DNA of 64,000 nt. Origin: CAVQKZ01 sp963837325. Lineage in GTDB: Bacteria > Actinomycetota > Actinomycetes > Mycobacteriales > Jatrophihabitantaceae. A model generated the notes under the pieces. It made no database searches and was not told where the DNA came from. It saw only the letters and a list, made by a program, of their open reading frames with translations. Position 1 is the stretch's first letter, and every line of letters starts with the position of its first letter. The stretch lies in assembly GCA_963837325.1 (NCBI GenBank), contig CAWIMV010000002.1, positions 372,001 through 436,000 of the forward strand, given 5' to 3'. The position numbers and the translations under genes were made by a program. Positions 18,401-26,305 of this stretch are shown here, piece after piece.

Positions 18401-18443
18401 TGCGGGCCAGTCGTCCCTCGATGAGCCCGTGGTCGTCGTGCAT
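15429..18443 (-). CDS. GH38 alpha-mannosidase
   Basis: The protein has 1004 residues, the full length of bacterial GH38 enzymes. The zinc site is visible in GHAHIDSAWLW (H264, D266 after H262), the nucleophile is D376 in LPDSFGYS, and the conserved WVESD and FHDILPGSS motifs are present. No signal peptide is seen, so it acts in the cytoplasm on imported oligosaccharides. It starts 14 bp after the CehA/McbA-type gene and belongs to the operon with a sugar ABC importer. Cleavage of alpha-linked mannose from a glycan or glycoside is the likely role. Confidence 0.92.
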   Translation of the reverse strand: MHDDHGLIEGRLARMLQRIGDAVYSDRAPVELARWDVPGEPVPIAEGLAAAYTPVQVGERWGPPWGTTWFRLRGAVPREWAGRTVEVVLDLGFDVLRTGFHVEGLVYDQAGQPVKGLNPRSQWIRIGGKAVEGGEPVDLYVEAASNPLLLGGGGFDFRPSPLGDPATAGDEPMYRVVRADLAVFETDVWELQQDLEVLGQLEAELDLSDARRWEILHAVDRALDRVDTAAIATTVADARAELVDVLAAPARASAHRISAVGHAHIDSAWLWPVREAVRKVARTASNATALMAEYPELIYAMSSAQQFAWLKEHRPEVYAKVREWVSQGRFVPVGGMWVESDTNMPGGEALARQFSHGKRFFLDEFGVETREVWLPDSFGYSAALPQLIELSGSSWFLTQKISWNKTNRFPHHSFQWEGLDGTRIFTHFPPADTYGSEVSGAEVAHAARNFSDKGAASSSLLPFGWGDGGGGPTREMLARATRLQDLDGSARVQIEAPAHFFARAAAEYADAPVWVGELYLEMHRGTYTSQARTKQGNRRSEHLLREAELWCATAAVRTGAVYPYATLDRIWQLVLLQQFHDILPGSSIHWVHREAVANYAAVADELDELIASAQRALAGSGSVRVLFNAGPHARDGVPALGAAAVAVPASVEPVRDGDGWRLENELLRVRIDGRGLISSVYDLAAGREALAPGSVGNLLQLHPDTPVLFDAWDIDSYYRNTHTDLVDAESVEAVDGGVRVVRRFGDSTISQVLALPSAGKRLDIDTDVDWHESEKLLKAGFDLDVTTERSAAEIQFGHVYRPTHRNTSWDAAKFEICAHRWVQVGEPGYGVAVVNDSTYGHDVTRRPRDGGGSTTLVRLSLLRAPRSPDPVADQGRHRLRYSLVPGAQIIDAVRAGYALNLPLRALSGSVDRVEPLVTVDNDGVVVESVKLADDGSGDVVVRLYEGLGARAKARVGTRFEHAGVHPVDLLERPRDESAIAPDGDGVALELRPFQIVTLRFARPS

Positions 18444-18457
18444 GTGCAGCGTTCCCC

Positions 18458-19648
18458 TCAGGCGGCGATGGACACGACCGTGCGGTCGTCCAGTTCAAGC
18501 AGGTGCGCGTCGGGATGACCGACGAAGTGCGCGCGTTCACCACGTACTGGACTGCGTCGGCCGTCGGGACAAACCAGCATTGCCGCGTCGGCGTCGATCG
18601 CGACCAGCTCGTCACCCGCCCGCAGCAGCACCGGTGCGTCGTAAGCGGCGCTGATCGCAGTGCGACCGGCGGCCAGGCCGCCGAGCACATCGCCGTCGGC
18701 GCACGCTACCCAGGTGGTCGGGGTGCCCGGCGCCGCATCGGTGCCCGGCCGGTGCCAGTCACTGCCGCCGACGGGGGTGGGCCGCCCCGCCGCCAGCCAC
18801 CAGGCCAGTGGCCCACCGTCGCGCCGATCGAGCCAGGACGAGTGCCAGAGCTCGGCCAGCGGAGGCATTGCGCGTAGCGGGTGTCGCCAGGAGCAGTCCC
18901 CGCGCGACGGGTGGTTGATCGACAGCGATCCGCCCCGCCGCGCGACCTCGGCCACCCAGGTGTCGGCCGGCTGGCGGAAGTCGATCCAGCCGATGTCGCC
19001 GAACGCGTTGGCATGCCCGTCGGCGGTGGTCACCTCCTGCCCGGGCAGCAGGTCGATGCCGTACCGGGCGGTGGCCGCCGGCAGGAACTCGTGGTGGCTG
19101 ACCGTGTTGTGGTCGGTGACGGCCAGGAAGTCCAGGCCGTTGCCGACTGCGAGCGCGGCCAGTTCCTCGATCGAGAGCACGCCGTCGGAATGCAGGGTAT
19201 GGGCGTGCAGGTCGCCGGCCAGCCACGTCAACCCGTCGACGCTCGGCAATACGCGCCGCGGCCGGCGCGCCGGCACCGGGACCGGTGTAGGCGGCGCCAC
19301 CGCCACCGCTTCAGCCGAGACACTGAGCCGGTACCCGACGCCGGTGGCCGCCAGCCGGTGCAGGCCCAGCACCACCTTCCACTGCCCAGCCGGCAGGCCC
19401 CGGTTCAGGTAACCCGGCGTGGCCGCGTCCGGGCCGATCAGGATCTGGTCGCGGGCGCCACCGGACCAGCCCCGCCACCCGTCCGGATCGATGAGGCCGA
19501 GATCGAGCACGCCGGCCGCGCGGTCATACGCCAGCTCGATGCGCACGCCGGGGCAGCCGAGCGGCACCTCGAACGGCAGGTAATGCCAGACCGAGTCGGC
19601 CCGATCATCCGGCGTCCACTGTCCATCGAAACCGGCGAGCTGGGTCAC
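18458..19648 (-). CDS. CehA/McbA-family PHP metallohydrolase
   Basis: The protein has 396 residues. The GTG start at 19648 overlaps the ATPase stop (GTGA), which is why the longer open frame is not used. The N-terminal about 125 residues are beta-rich; a PHP-type metal-dependent hydrolase domain follows with H148/H150/H153 (HAHTLHSDG), D179-H180 (TDHN), E205, H246 (NHPS) and a GGSDWH motif. The family is named after carbaryl and carbofuran ester hydrolases but natural substrates are mostly unknown. In this operon it could act on a phospho- or ester-modified mannoside. Confidence 0.85.
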   Translation of the reverse strand: MTQLAGFDGQWTPDDRADSVWHYLPFEVPLGCPGVRIELAYDRAAGVLDLGLIDPDGWRGWSGGARDQILIGPDAATPGYLNRGLPAGQWKVVLGLHRLAATGVGYRLSVSAEAVAVAPPTPVPVPARRPRRVLPSVDGLTWLAGDLHAHTLHSDGVLSIEELAALAVGNGLDFLAVTDHNTVSHHEFLPAATARYGIDLLPGQEVTTADGHANAFGDIGWIDFRQPADTWVAEVARRGGSLSINHPSRGDCSWRHPLRAMPPLAELWHSSWLDRRDGGPLAWWLAAGRPTPVGGSDWHRPGTDAAPGTPTTWVACADGDVLGGLAAGRTAISAAYDAPVLLRAGDELVAIDADAAMLVCPDGRRSPVRGERAHFVGHPDAHLLELDDRTVVSIAA

Positions 19649-20718
19649 GAATCGATCAGCTCGCCGTCGTCGCCGCGGTAGAGCAGCGTTCGCCCGGGCG
19701 CCGGGGTCAGCCACGCCGTACTGCCCAGCGCCGGCTCGTCGGCCTCGGGCACCACGGCACGCAGTGACTGCTCACCGGCATCCACCGCGATCAGGACATT
19801 GACGCCCAGGTTCTCCACTGTGGCCACCGTGCCCTCGATGGCATCGGGCGACTGCGTGGCCGAGTACGAGAGGTACTCCGGTCGCAGCCCGTACACGACC
19901 TTCTCGCCCTCCGCGACGCCGGAGAACTCCGGCGGCACCGGCACGCTGACGCCGCCGAGGTCGAGGCGACCCGACAGCACCTGGGCGTCGAGCAGATTCA
20001 TCGGCGTCGCCCCGATGAAGTTGGCGACGAACGTGTTGGCCGGGCGCTGGAACACCTCGCGCGGCGTGCCGATCTGCCGGATCCGGCCGGAATCCATCAC
20101 CGCCATCCGGTCGGCCATGGCCAGCGCCTCGGCCTGGTCGTGGGTGACGAAGACCGTCGTGACGCCCAAAGATTGCTGCAGCTTCTTCAGGAACGTCCGG
20201 GCCTCGAGGCGCAACCGGGCGTCGAGATTGGACAGCGGTTCGTCGAAGAGGAAGACCTTGGGGTGACAGGCGATCGCGCGGGCCAGGGCCACCCGCTGCT
20301 GCTGCCCGCCGGACAGCTGCGACGGCCGGCGCTCCATCAGGGTGCCTAGGCTCAGCCCGTCGGCGGTCTCCGTCGCCCGGGTCACTCGCTCAGCCTTGCG
20401 GATGCGCTGGATCCGCAGTGGGTAGGCGATGTTGTCGGTGACGGTCATGTGCGGGAACAGCGCGTAGTCCTGGAACACCATGGCGATGTCGCGATCGCCG
20501 GGCGGCAGCGCCGTGACATCTTCGTCGCCGATCGAGATCGTCCCTTCGGTCGCCGTCTCCAGACCGGCGAGCGTGCGCAGCAACGTCGTCTTGCCGCAGC
20601 CCGACGGACCGAGCAGCGCGAAGAACTCGCCGTCGCCGATGCTCAGGTCGACGCCGTCAACACCCCGCACGCCGTTCGGGTACTGCTTGACCAGACCAGT
20701 CAGCTCCACTGCTGCCAT
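19645..20718 (-). CDS. UgpC/MsmK-type ATPase of a sugar ABC importer
   Basis: The protein has 357 residues: Walker A GPSGCGKTT (37-45), Q-loop Q83, signature LSGGQQQR (135-142), Walker B ending D159-E160, D-loop and a C-terminal OB/TOBE-type domain (about 240-357) as in maltose-type importers. The ATG at 20718 overlaps the permease stop by one base; the much longer open frame upstream is a shadow of the permease gene. It powers the two permeases encoded just upstream. Confidence 0.93.
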   Translation of the reverse strand: MAAVELTGLVKQYPNGVRGVDGVDLSIGDGEFFALLGPSGCGKTTLLRTLAGLETATEGTISIGDEDVTALPPGDRDIAMVFQDYALFPHMTVTDNIAYPLRIQRIRKAERVTRATETADGLSLGTLMERRPSQLSGGQQQRVALARAIACHPKVFLFDEPLSNLDARLRLEARTFLKKLQQSLGVTTVFVTHDQAEALAMADRMAVMDSGRIRQIGTPREVFQRPANTFVANFIGATPMNLLDAQVLSGRLDLGGVSVPVPPEFSGVAEGEKVVYGLRPEYLSYSATQSPDAIEGTVATVENLGVNVLIAVDAGEQSLRAVVPEADEPALGSTAWLTPAPGRTLLYRGDDGELIDS

Positions 20719-21572
20719 CAGCCCTTGATGCCTCCTTGGAAGGCGAATCCGTAGCGCCGGTTGACGAACAGATAGAGCACCACGACCGGCACCGAGTACA
20801 CGAGCGCGAACGTCGAAATCAGCGCGAAGTTCGGCTGCCCGCCCGCGTCGTAGAACGTGTACATGACCACCGCGGCGGGCTGCTTGTCCGGATTGCTGAG
20901 CAGCACGTACGGGACGAGGAAGTTGCCCCACACCTGCACCAACGCCCACACGCCGACGGTCGCCATGCCCGGCCGGATCAGCGGCAGCACGATGTGCCGC
21001 AGGATCTGGCCGGGCGAAGCACCGAACACCCGGGCCGACTCCTCGTAGGACCTTGGGATGGAGTCGACGAAGTCCTTCAGCATGAACACCGCGGCCGGCA
21101 GGAGTCCCCCGGTGAGCACCAGGATCACGCCGGACTGCCGGTCGAGCAGGTTGAGTTGGTAGAGCATCAGGAAGATCGGCACCATGGCCGCCGTCCCCGT
21201 GACGATGGACGACAGCAGCAACAGCGCGTACAGCAACTGATCGCGGCCGGGGATGCGCACCCGGCTCAGCGCGTACGACGCCAGGGCCGCGAGCACGATC
21301 ACCAGGATCGCGGAGCCCCCAGCCAGGTAGAGCGAGTTGCGCAGCGACGGCCAGGTCTGCGGGTTGTCGAACAGCTTGCGGAAGTTCTGCAACGACAGCC
21401 CGGACAGCGACGCGCGGTAGGACGGCTTGTTCGACAGCGGGGTGAGCACGAGCCACAGCAAGGGCAGCGCAAAGAAGACGGTCAGCAGACAGATGCCGAC
21501 GTAGAGCCCGATGCGCCCGACCACGCGCCCCGCAACCGCCCGGCCGGAGACGTTGCGCACGACGGTCGTCAT
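20718..21572 (-). CDS. Sugar ABC permease, MalG type
   Basis: The protein has 284 residues with six hydrophobic segments and the EAA loop (EESARVFGASPGQILRHIVLP) that contacts the ATPase. It overlaps the second permease by 4 bp and the ATPase by 1 bp. It forms the translocation pore with the MalF-type subunit. Confidence 0.93.
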   Translation of the reverse strand: MTTVVRNVSGRAVAGRVVGRIGLYVGICLLTVFFALPLLWLVLTPLSNKPSYRASLSGLSLQNFRKLFDNPQTWPSLRNSLYLAGGSAILVIVLAALASYALSRVRIPGRDQLLYALLLLSSIVTGTAAMVPIFLMLYQLNLLDRQSGVILVLTGGLLPAAVFMLKDFVDSIPRSYEESARVFGASPGQILRHIVLPLIRPGMATVGVWALVQVWGNFLVPYVLLSNPDKQPAAVVMYTFYDAGGQPNFALISTFALVYSVPVVVLYLFVNRRYGFAFQGGIKG

Positions 21573-22600
21573 GAGCTGACCGCCGGTTTCGCCCGCTTCG
21601 CTTTGCGCTCGGCCCGGCGCAGCGCCGACTCGTCGTCGCCGCCGCGCAGCAGGCGGATGTAGAACACCGCAATGACCAGGTTGGCGAGCAACAGCAGCAG
21701 CGAGATCGCCGAGCCGTACCCGAGGTGACCGCCGAGGATCGCCGTCTCATAGATGTAGACCGGCAACGTCTCCGACTTATGGTTCGGACCGCCGCCGGTG
21801 AGCAGGTACGGCGTGAAGTCGTTGAACGTCCACAGCGTGATCAGCAACGTGTTCGTGAGCACGTGCCGGCGCACGGTCGGCAGCACGATGTCGCGTAGCT
21901 GCTGCCACTGATGCGCGCCGGCCATCCGGGCCACCTCGAGGTGTGACGAGGGCACGGTGTTGAGCGCGGCCGAGTACAGCAGCATCGAGAACGCCGCGCC
22001 GCGCCAGATGTTGAAGACGATGATCACCGCCATCGGGTGATCGATCGTCCAGGCCGTCCCGGTGGTGTGCAGGATGATGTTGAGCGTCCCGTTCTGGCGG
22101 TCCAGCAGCGCCTGCCACAAGAACGCGACCACCGAGCCCGGCAGGATCCAGGCGAGCAGCACGAGCACATTCAGCGTCGTGCGCACCGCCCGCGGCGCGG
22201 TGCGGAAGTACCAAGCAAGCAGAAACCCCAGCACGTTCTGCCCGAGGACGGCCGAGAAGCCGACGTAGAGCAGCGTCAGGTACAGCGCCTTGGTGAAGAC
22301 CGGGTCGCTGAGCGCCTGCGTGTAGTTGCTCGTGCCGACGTAGCTCGGCGACTGAGCGGTCGGCCCGGTGAGGCTGTAGTCGAGCAGACCGAGGTAGAGC
22401 GTCCAGATCGCGGGGAAGACGAGAAAGACCGCGACGACCACGAGCGCGGGCGCGACGAATGCACTCGCCCGCCCGCGCCCGAGGCCGACGACATCGGGGT
22501 CATGGCGCCGGCCCCGGCCGATGTCTCGCCCGACGTCTGCGGCACCGGGTACCGCCGTCGCCGTCGGCTCGGCCTCAGCCGGTTTCGACGTGAGCGTCAC
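21569..22600 (-). CDS. Sugar ABC permease, MalF type
   Basis: The protein has 343 residues from a GTG at 22600, preceded by AGAAGG; the gene thus overlaps the end of the binding-protein gene by 26 bp. A cytoplasmic N-terminal tail is followed by about six membrane segments and an EAA-type loop (VARMAGAHQWQQLRDIVLP). A C-terminal Arg/Lys-rich tail follows the last helix. It is the partner of the MalG-type permease. Confidence 0.9.
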   Translation of the reverse strand: MTLTSKPAEAEPTATAVPGAADVGRDIGRGRRHDPDVVGLGRGRASAFVAPALVVVAVFLVFPAIWTLYLGLLDYSLTGPTAQSPSYVGTSNYTQALSDPVFTKALYLTLLYVGFSAVLGQNVLGFLLAWYFRTAPRAVRTTLNVLVLLAWILPGSVVAFLWQALLDRQNGTLNIILHTTGTAWTIDHPMAVIIVFNIWRGAAFSMLLYSAALNTVPSSHLEVARMAGAHQWQQLRDIVLPTVRRHVLTNTLLITLWTFNDFTPYLLTGGGPNHKSETLPVYIYETAILGGHLGYGSAISLLLLLANLVIAVFYIRLLRGGDDESALRRAERKAKRAKPAVSS

Positions 22601-23996
22601 CGACGGCCTTCTGCAGACTGGACTGGTAGGTCTTGGCGGCACTGGCTGCGTTCTTGCCGCCTACTACGTCGGCCGTGGCCTGCTGGATCGCCACCGACAC
22701 GGTGTTGTAGTTCGCGTCGGACGGCCGGAACGTCGTGATGGGCAGGATGGTCTTCGAGATGAACGTCAGCAGCGGGTCGTTGGCCAGCGTGGCTGCATTC
22801 ACGTCGTCACGTGGCGAGATGCGGACCTCCACCTTGGACAGCGCCGTCTGCGCTGCGGCCGACACCATGTACGTCATCAGCTCCCAGGCCTGCTGCGGGT
22901 ACTTGGTCTGCGGGTTGAGCATCCAGCCCGCGCCACCAGAGCCGCTCACGAAGTCCTGGCCGTTGACGCCCTTGCCCGGCTTCTCGGCCGGGATCTTCGC
23001 GTAGCCGACGACGCTGTTCCGGTTGGGCATGGCGGTGGTGTTGCAGACCTTCTTGTCCGGGCAGACGATCGAGCGCCAGAAGTAGTCGCTCTCGATAAGG
23101 ATGCCGATCTTGCCCTTGCTGAAGTTGGCGAAGGACTCGTCGCGGCCGGCCTTGTCCTGCTGCAGTTTCGGGTCGCCGAGGCCGGTGCCGTAGATCTGCT
23201 TGTAGAAGTTCAGCACGTCGGTGACGCCGCTAGTGGCGCCCTGCCACTTGCCGCTCGTCGCGTCGTAGAGGGGCTTGCCGGTACCCGCGAGCAGCGGCAG
23301 GAAGCCCTGCGCGGTGGTCGCCTCACCCATCGGCGTGCCCGCGTCGAGTTGGATCGGGTTGACGCCAGAGATCTTCTTCAGCGCGCGGCCGGCGCTCAGG
23401 ATGTCGGCCCACGATGTCGGCTGCCAGTCCGCGGGCAGCCCGGCCTGGGCGAACAGCGACTTGTTGAAAAAGATGACGCGGCCGTCCGTGCCGTTCGGGA
23501 TGCCGTAGAGCTTGCCCTTGTAGGTTTCGTTCTGCTGGACGGCCTTGGAGATCTGCGACCAGCCGTCCCAGCTGGCCGCCGACGGGCCGACGACCTGGTC
23601 GAGCGGCTTGACGTAGCCGGCGCTGGCAAGTTCGCCGAGCCAGATGCCGTCGGCTGCGAACACGTCCGAACCGCTGCCCGTCTTCAGGTTCAGTTCGAGC
23701 TTGGTCTTGTACTGCTCGTCATCGACGCCGGAACCGTTGAACTTGACGTTCGCGGTCACCCCCTTCGTTCTCTCCATCGCCTTGTAGCCGGGGATGACCA
23801 CCTTCGTGATCCAGTCGGCCTCGGCGGTGTTCTTGCCGCCTGCCACGTCGTTGGCGCTGATCGTCAGCGAGACCTTCTTGGCCGCGGCGTTCTTCGTCGG
23901 GTTGCTCTTCGTCTTCTTACCGTTGACGCAACCGGCCAGCAGTGCGGCGAGCGCGACGAAACAGACGAGCGTGGTGACCCGCCGGGACTTGCGCAT
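22575..23996 (-). CDS. Sugar-binding lipoprotein of the ABC importer
   Basis: The protein has 473 residues. It starts at 23996 with GGAGG about nine bases upstream. The signal peptide ends in the lipobox LLAGC with C23 as the lipidated residue. The mature protein is a family 1-type extracellular solute-binding protein (periplasmic-binding-protein-like II fold). It captures the sugar outside the membrane for the MalF/MalG/UgpC importer. As first gene of the operon it follows a palindromic operator. Confidence 0.92.
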   Translation of the reverse strand: MRKSRRVTTLVCFVALAALLAGCVNGKKTKSNPTKNAAAKKVSLTISANDVAGGKNTAEADWITKVVIPGYKAMERTKGVTANVKFNGSGVDDEQYKTKLELNLKTGSGSDVFAADGIWLGELASAGYVKPLDQVVGPSAASWDGWSQISKAVQQNETYKGKLYGIPNGTDGRVIFFNKSLFAQAGLPADWQPTSWADILSAGRALKKISGVNPIQLDAGTPMGEATTAQGFLPLLAGTGKPLYDATSGKWQGATSGVTDVLNFYKQIYGTGLGDPKLQQDKAGRDESFANFSKGKIGILIESDYFWRSIVCPDKKVCNTTAMPNRNSVVGYAKIPAEKPGKGVNGQDFVSGSGGAGWMLNPQTKYPQQAWELMTYMVSAAAQTALSKVEVRISPRDDVNAATLANDPLLTFISKTILPITTFRPSDANYNTVSVAIQQATADVVGGKNAASAAKTYQSSLQKAVGDAHVETG

Positions 23997-24085
23997 ATGA
24001 ACAACCTCCGTGGCACGCCCATGTGCCTGTGGACCGCGAGGGTCGACCAAATGCGGCGTATGCCGCGCCCTCCCACCCTTGCATG

Positions 24086-24097
24086 TTGTCTAGACAA
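24086..24097. promoter_or_regulatory. Palindromic operator upstream of the sugar operon
   Basis: TTGTCTAGACAA is a perfect 12-bp palindrome 90 bp upstream of the binding-protein start. Its GTCTAGAC core is the core of sites bound by GntR/HutC-type regulators such as DasR. No such regulator is encoded in the window, so control would be from elsewhere. A -35-like TTGTCA lies just upstream on the minus strand. Confidence 0.6.
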
Positions 24098-24283
24098 AAT
24101 CCACGGTGACAAACCGACGGGTATGAGGGTCAGCGTAGGTTTGACAGATAACTGCTTCCTTGGAAGGCTTCTAGTGGCGTCGGCGCGGTCGAATACGGGG
24201 GTATCGACCGGCAGCCGAGCTAGCGTCGGCCCCGCATCCGCCCTGTCAGCGGCGGCGGGGCCGCTCGCACGTCCGGTTGCGAC

Positions 24284-24544
24284 TCAGGATTCGAGGCGCG
24301 GCGTCGGTTGGGACTGCTCGTCCCGAGTCATGGCAATCCCGTGCCGCAGCGTCAACATCGTCAAGCTGGCCTGAACCTGGGCCCGGGTGGTCTGCCGGCG
24401 GATCGCCAGCGGCAGCCGTCCCCAGACGGCGTCGACGATCTCCTCGACGGTCACGCTGTCGGCCGGCTCGGCCCGCTCGCGGGTGTCGCGGTCGTGCCGG
24501 GTCAGCGCGTCCTCGATCCATCCGCGTAGCTCGCTGCGATCCAC
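24284..24544 (-). CDS. Hypothetical small protein
   Basis: The 86-residue ORF is charged, with helical stretches (DRSELRGWIEDALTRHD; SVTVEEIVDAVWGRLP) and no cysteines, signal peptide or membrane segment. I recognise no family. Composition looks protein-like and the frame fills the gap between the sugar operon promoter and the next gene. It could bind nucleic acid, but nothing proves this. Confidence 0.5.
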   Translation of the reverse strand: MDRSELRGWIEDALTRHDRDTRERAEPADSVTVEEIVDAVWGRLPLAIRRQTTRAQVQASLTMLTLRHGIAMTRDEQSQPTPRLES

Positions 24545-24631
24545 GGCTCAAGTCTGCCCCTCGCGGCGCGGGGCGGCTCGGCGGACGATAGCGGAAGCCA
24601 CTGTTGCCTCGACTGCATTGGAGTCCGGATC

Positions 24632-24817
24632 GTGGAATCGCATCCGACGAAAGACCAAGTGATCGCCCTCATGCGCCGGATGGGCCTGCAGGACCGCATC
24701 CCCGAGGCAGAACACCTACTGCCGAACGTGGTCGATCTGTACCGGAACGAAAGGCTTCTCGCCCGGCTCGGACTGGGTATCGACGAGGCCACGGACGCGT
24801 TGGGCGGCAGCCCGTGA
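24632..24817 (+). CDS. Hypothetical small protein
   Basis: The 61-residue ORF starts at GTG and has a protein-like amphipathic sequence with no recognised domain. It ends eight bases before a long hairpin that would terminate it. The ribosome binding site is weak. Confidence 0.45.
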   Translation: MESHPTKDQVIALMRRMGLQDRIPEAEHLLPNVVDLYRNERLLARLGLGIDEATDALGGSP

Positions 24818-24825
24818 CGGGCGGC

Positions 24826-24870
24826 GATCTTGTGGGGATCCGGCCCGAGGCGCGGATCGCCCACAAGATC
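24826..24870. terminator. Long hairpin between convergent genes
   Basis: Outer arms GATCTTGTGGG (24826-24836) and CCCACAAGATC (24860-24870) are perfect; inner arms GATCCG (24837-24842) and CGGATC (24853-24858) extend the stem with one bulged base. It stands between the small ORF and the convergent peptidase gene and is the strongest terminator-like structure in this part. Confidence 0.7.
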
Positions 24871-24883
24871 CCGTCCCGCCGGC

Positions 24884-25666
24884 CTACTCGGCCAGGTAGC
24901 TGATCGAGAAGTTTCCGCCCGACAGCGGCCCGGTGTGGTCCTCCCAGTTGTAGCCGTTCTCAGCATCTAGGGCGACCGGCCCGACGTTCGCCAGTGGTGC
25001 GCCGTCGACGGTCGATCCGGAGAAGTTCACGCTGCCGAAGTTCGGGTACGCCGCAGTGGGCGATTCGATGATCACCTCGACGGTGGCGTGCTGGGCCGCC
25101 AGCGATTGGGTCGTCGTCTCGGACCAGCCCCGACTGTTGTCGGTGAGCGTCAGTGTGTAGGAGTTGCCGCTGCGGTTCACCGTCGCGGTGATGGAGTCGC
25201 CGGCGGACACGGGGTCGTTGTAGTACACGGGCGGGGCCGGGTACATCTCGTACCACCCTGCGTACTGTGGCGAACCGCTCGAGCAGTCGGTGGCTACGCC
25301 CGTCTGCTCGACGGTTGACGTGCCGTAGCCGTCGATGCCGACCCACGGCGCGAACAGGTCGTTGCTCGAGCTGCAGCTGACACTCGGTTCGGTCCAGGTC
25401 GAGGTGACCGACGAGTAGCTGCCACCGGTAGCGGCGTAGCCGGACCAGTTGCCACCGTCCTGGTTGAAGCCGTGCACACGGTGCGCACCGCGGGCCATCG
25501 GCGTGCCGATCGCGCGGTGCGGACCGGCGAAGCTCATCGCCCGATGCACCTGGGTGAGTTGAGTGGTGGCCGGGGCAGCGCTGGCGGCGGCGGGCGCGGC
25601 TACCAGGACGGCGGCGGCGCTGACGACGACCCCGACCGTCGCGCGAGCAATGGATACCGGACGCAT
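24884..25666 (-). CDS. Secreted G1-family glutamic endopeptidase (eqolisin-like)
   Basis: The protein has 260 residues with a signal peptide (about 1-31) and a propeptide-like stretch before the NWSGYA start of the mature beta-sandwich domain. The WVGIDG motif and the Gln/Glu pair Q121 (TVEQTG) and E201 (VIIESP) correspond to the catalytic dyad of scytalidoglutamic peptidase. These acid proteases are common in fungi and rarer in actinobacteria. It stands alone; a secreted scavenging role at low pH is likely. Confidence 0.85.
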   Translation of the reverse strand: MRPVSIARATVGVVVSAAAVLVAAPAAASAAPATTQLTQVHRAMSFAGPHRAIGTPMARGAHRVHGFNQDGGNWSGYAATGGSYSSVTSTWTEPSVSCSSSNDLFAPWVGIDGYGTSTVEQTGVATDCSSGSPQYAGWYEMYPAPPVYYNDPVSAGDSITATVNRSGNSYTLTLTDNSRGWSETTTQSLAAQHATVEVIIESPTAAYPNFGSVNFSGSTVDGAPLANVGPVALDAENGYNWEDHTGPLSGGNFSISYLAE

Positions 25667-25800
25667 GAGACCTCCTAAGAGCAGTCGGCGGATGCCGAAC
25701 TAGTAGGTCGTCAAAGTACGCCATACCGGACAAATCGGCCTAGGTCTCTCGGCGAGATATCTGGCAGCTCTTCCCCGCACGTGTCCGGGCGCCGTCCTGA

Positions 25801-25925
25801 TTTCCCCGCTGGTGGCCGGTTCAGGGCCCCGCAACCGGTCATGAGCGGGGAAAAGACGAGGCCAACCGGTCACGAGCGGGGAAAAGACGGGGCCGACCGG
25901 TCACCAGCGGGGAAAGCAGCGCGCC
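25801..25925. repeat. Three 31-bp direct repeats plus one inverted copy
   Basis: Units begin at 25834, 25865 and 25896 and share the core ACCGGTCAYSAGCGGGGAAA; the first two are 31 bp with two or three differences, the third diverges at its end. An inverted copy lies at 25801-25821 (19 of 20 bases match unit 3). The repeats abut without spacers, so this is not a CRISPR array. They lie downstream of the UBP zinc-finger gene and may act as a terminator or protein-binding array. Confidence 0.7.
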
Positions 25926-25957
25926 GGCCGAACGGGGTCGGGAGGCGGGGATCAGGA

Positions 25958-26305
25958 TCAGTGCAGGTGTTGGCGCCAGTCGGGCGGAACGCGCTCCGCG
26001 GGGCCCGGGGTTGGCTGGTCGAGCGGACGGTGCTCTGGCGCGGCCAGCGGCGGGCCGTCGTAGAACTGCTCGTCCCGGTAGTTCCAGAACCAGTCCTCGC
26101 CCGGTTCGAAGCTGCGAATGACGGGATGGCCGCTGGCGTGCGCGTGCGAGGTGGCGTGCTGCGCCGGCGATGTGTCGCAGCACCCGATGTGCCCGCACTG
26201 GGCGCACCGGCGCAGGTGCAGCCACCAACCGTCGGTGGCCAGGCATTCGGCACAGCCCGGCCCGCTGGGCGGTACGGCGGGATCGATGCCGGCTGCCTCG
26301 GTCAC
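25958..26305 (-). CDS. UBP-type zinc-finger protein
   Basis: The protein has 115 residues. Residues 15-70 form a UBP (ZnF) domain: C18/C21, C34/C37, C42 or C43, H50, H54/H56 and H60 are the zinc ligands. In eukaryotes this fold binds the ubiquitin C terminus; its bacterial role is unknown. The ATG overlaps the histidine kinase stop by 4 bp, making it the third gene of the redox-signalling operon and probably a partner of it. Confidence 0.85.
   Translation of the reverse strand: MTEAAGIDPAVPPSGPGCAECLATDGWWLHLRRCAQCGHIGCCDTSPAQHATSHAHASGHPVIRSFEPGEDWFWNYRDEQFYDGPPLAAPEHRPLDQPTPGPAERVPPDWRQHLH

Noticed and set aside
20719..21750. N-terminal extension of the UgpC-type ATPase frame
   Set aside because: It lies inside the permease gene in another frame; the ATPase starts at 20718 where family homology begins.
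22521..24374. 617-residue plus-strand frame opposite the solute-binding protein
   Set aside because: The minus-strand lipoprotein has a lipobox, ribosome binding site and operon context; the plus frame has none.
25834..25925. Possible CRISPR array
   Set aside because: The units adjoin without spacers and there are no cas genes.
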